NCBI GenBank assembly: GCA_947505565.1
Contig: CANNLB010000068.1
Span: 1 to 8,424, forward strand
DNA length: 8,424 nt
Origin: Acidobacteriota bacterium
Lineage (GTDB): Bacteria > Acidobacteriota > Terriglobia > Bryobacterales > Bryobacteraceae
Direction: 5' to 3'
The first letter of the stretch is position 1. The number at the start of each line of letters is the position of its first letter. Of the stretch, positions 7,334 to 8,424 are shown in pieces. Made by a program: the position numbers and the translations under genes. The notes beneath the pieces were generated by a model. The model worked only from the letters and a program-made list of their open reading frames with translations, made no database searches and had not been told where the DNA came from.

Positions 7334-7370
7334 AAAGCACCTCCAAAGCAGTCCAAAGAGACCACAGAAG
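7334..7370 (+). repeat. AAAG-type repeats of ~10-bp period in the mraZ leader (candidate MraZ operator)
   Basis: AAAG occurs at 7334, 7345 and 7355 (spacing 11 and 10 bp). The two core copies are TCCAAAG at 7342-7348 and 7352-7358, and a weaker CAGAAG follows at 7365-7370. MraZ is known to repress its own operon by binding several short direct repeats of about 10-bp period just upstream of mraZ: TGGG-type in E. coli, AAAGTG-type in mollicutes (from memory). Position and period fit that model. The motif is closer to the mollicute type, and the binding function is inferred. Confidence 0.5.
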
Positions 7371-7387
7371 TTTAAACGAGAACAGCA

Positions 7388-7870
7388 GTGACAGAAGAAG
7401 AGCTCAGCCAAAAACAGCTTGAAGCTCCACCCGGGAGTTTCTCTCTCAAGGTGGATGGACAAGGTCGATTGGCCATTCCTCGGGAATGGGAGCAATACTT
7501 CATTGGCAAGTTGGACGAGAAGGAGTTTTTCATCACCTTCGAGAAGGGCTGGCTGAAGATTTTTCCGCGGGAGATTTGGTTTAAGCAGAACGCTACTGCC
7601 TTCCGTGAGAAGTCGGAAGAAGAGTATGAAGACTGGTCGATCACGATGCAGCATTACGGAGTGATGACCGGATTCGATAAAGAGTTTCGACTCACGCCGA
7701 GCCAGACATTGCGGACGGAGATGAACCTGAAAGGGGCCGAGTTGATCATGATGAATCACTTGGGTACTTTGCGGGGGATGCTGAAAACCGATTACGAACA
7801 GCGGCGGCGCGGCGCTGCAGATGCGACCAACAAGCAACAGTCCCGGCCGGATGGCCCGCGGATGCTCTAA
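7388..7870 (+). CDS. mraZ: MraZ transcriptional regulator of the division/cell-wall cluster (divergent)
   Basis: The protein has 160 residues. The start is GTG 7388: an in-frame TAA lies at 7373-7375, and a GAG is 7 nt upstream. MraZ consists of two SpoVT/AbrB-like halves and assembles into a ring that binds repeats before its own gene. The first half shows FSLKVDGQGRLAIPREWEQY (18-37), with the conserved D-x3-R...IP, followed by FFITFEKGWLKIFPREIW (47-64). The second half, GFDKEFRLTPSQTLRTEMNL (95-114), keeps D, R, P and LR, but the usual glycine before Arg is Phe and one residue is missing between Arg and Pro. The N-terminus lacks the typical short MFxG opening, and the tail (~138-160) is polar and probably disordered. 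It is 14 bp upstream of rsmH, the standard dcw order. The call rests on both sequence and neighbour. Confidence 0.88.
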   Translation: MTEEELSQKQLEAPPGSFSLKVDGQGRLAIPREWEQYFIGKLDEKEFFITFEKGWLKIFPREIWFKQNATAFREKSEEEYEDWSITMQHYGVMTGFDKEFRLTPSQTLRTEMNLKGAELIMMNHLGTLRGMLKTDYEQRRRGAADATNKQQSRPDGPRML

Positions 7871-7884
7871 CCGAAATCAGATGC

Positions 7885-8424
7885 ATGCACTACCCAGTAC
7901 TACTGCCGGAGACCATGGAATGGATGAACATCCAGGCGGGCGGCGTATATGCGGACCTGACGTGCGGCATGGGATCTCATACGAGGGCGCTGGCGGAGCG
8001 GGCGGCACCGGGAATGGTGTATGCGGTGGACCGGGATGCCGAATCGCTGGCGATGGCGCGCGCGAATCTGGCGGACGGGCCGCAAAATATAGAGTTTATC
8101 CACGCGGCATTTTCGGAGGCGCCACGGGTGCTCCGGGAGCGGGGTGTGGGCAAGCTGGACGGACTAACGGCAGACCTGGGCGTATCGCGGGTGCAGTTAA
8201 CGGGTCAGCGCGGGTTTTCATTCTCGACGGACGGTCCATTGGACATGCGACTCGATGCTTCGCAGGGATTTACTGCGGCAGAGTTAGTCAATCAGCTTCC
8301 GGAACGAGAGTTAGCGAATTTGTTGTTCAACTTAGCCCAAGAAAGGAGGAGTTACGTCATAGCCAGAGCACTCGTAAGGAACCGACCAATATATTCATCG
8401 CTGCAGTTAGCGGAGATTGTATCC
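7885..8424 (+). CDS. rsmH: 16S rRNA (cytosine(1402)-N(4))-methyltransferase RsmH (partial, C-terminus beyond right edge)
   Basis: The first 180 codons are present and the frame is open to the right edge; the full enzyme is usually about 300 residues. The start is ATG 7885; the ATG at 7881 is in another frame. RsmH uses S-adenosylmethionine to methylate N4 of C1402 in the 16S rRNA P-site region. Visible motifs are HYPVLLPE (2-9), the SAM loop DLTCGMGSHT (24-33), VYAVDRD (45-51), LDGLTADLGVSRVQL (91-105), GFSFSTDGPLDMRLD (110-124) and FTAAELVNQLPERELANLL (129-147). In the SAM loop, Ser31 replaces the second glycine of the usual G-x-G-G-H. The gene follows mraZ by 14 bp without a strong Shine-Dalgarno and should be co-transcribed with it from the promoter at 7278; ftsL and ftsI would be expected next. 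Confidence 0.95.
   Translation, partial: MHYPVLLPETMEWMNIQAGGVYADLTCGMGSHTRALAERAAPGMVYAVDRDAESLAMARANLADGPQNIEFIHAAFSEAPRVLRERGVGKLDGLTADLGVSRVQLTGQRGFSFSTDGPLDMRLDASQGFTAAELVNQLPERELANLLFNLAQERRSYVIARALVRNRPIYSSLQLAEIVS

Larger units (their letters stand above)
7075..7387. other. Divergent ppa/mraZ intergenic region
   Basis: This 313-bp stretch separates ppa (minus strand) from mraZ (plus strand). Open frames exist here but none matches a family I recognise, and none has a convincing start. The right part holds the mraZ promoter and the repeat array listed separately. The left ~200 bp should contain the ppa promoter, but I could not pick a convincing -35/-10 pair on the minus strand. No tRNA, riboswitch or clear terminator is visible. 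Confidence 0.6.

Noticed and set aside
7223..7837. 204-residue minus-strand frame opposite mraZ
   Set aside because: It lies antisense to mraZ and its promoter region; no domain is visible.
1..8424. CRISPR array, tRNA/rRNA, insertion-sequence ends, defence-system genes
   Set aside because: Scanned by eye: no regularly spaced long repeats, no tRNA-like cloverleaf, no transposase, and no defence-family motif seen apart from the dead recombinase remnant.

Overview
The window looks like a chromosomal segment of an Acidobacteriota member, probably close to the Bryobacter/Solibacter group. The inference rests on three things: a very large Oar-like TonB-dependent receptor with an N-terminal carboxypeptidase-regulatory-like domain, an ASPIC/UnbV (CRTAC1-type) FG-GAP repeat protein translationally coupled to a TPR protein, and the moderately high G+C. 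Taxonomy was not tested by any search. Nothing in the window is an obvious new defence or mobile system. The parts most worth a second look are a decayed stretch in the middle and the regulatory region of mraZ.

Layout. Positions 1-2377 (minus strand) hold the N-terminal ~790 residues of a TonB-dependent receptor that runs off the left edge. A 77-bp divergent spacer with a perfect inverted repeat separates it from a plus-strand pair: a secreted seven-repeat VCBS/FG-GAP protein with a C-terminal ASPIC/UnbV domain (2455-4122) and a TPR protein (4122-5069) that share a TGATG stop/start. Receptor, CRTAC1-type protein and TPR protein together look like a cell-envelope uptake or surface module, but the substrate cannot be read from the sequence.

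Positions 5024-6162 are a graveyard. A ferritin-like/Coq7-like gene on the minus strand is broken by an in-frame TAG and has apparently also lost two metal-ligand residues. Next to it lies a serine recombinase remnant on the plus strand without its N-terminal catalytic part. Then comes a minus-strand pair, inorganic pyrophosphatase (ppa, 6508-7074) followed after 8 bp by acylphosphatase (6230-6499).

From 7278 to the right edge is the start of a division/cell-wall (dcw) cluster: a good sigma70-like promoter, an AAAG-type ~10-bp-period repeat array in the leader, a divergent mraZ (7388-7870), and the first 180 codons of rsmH (7885 to the edge). The plus strand looks G-rich in both plus- and minus-coded genes, so it may be the leading strand of replication.
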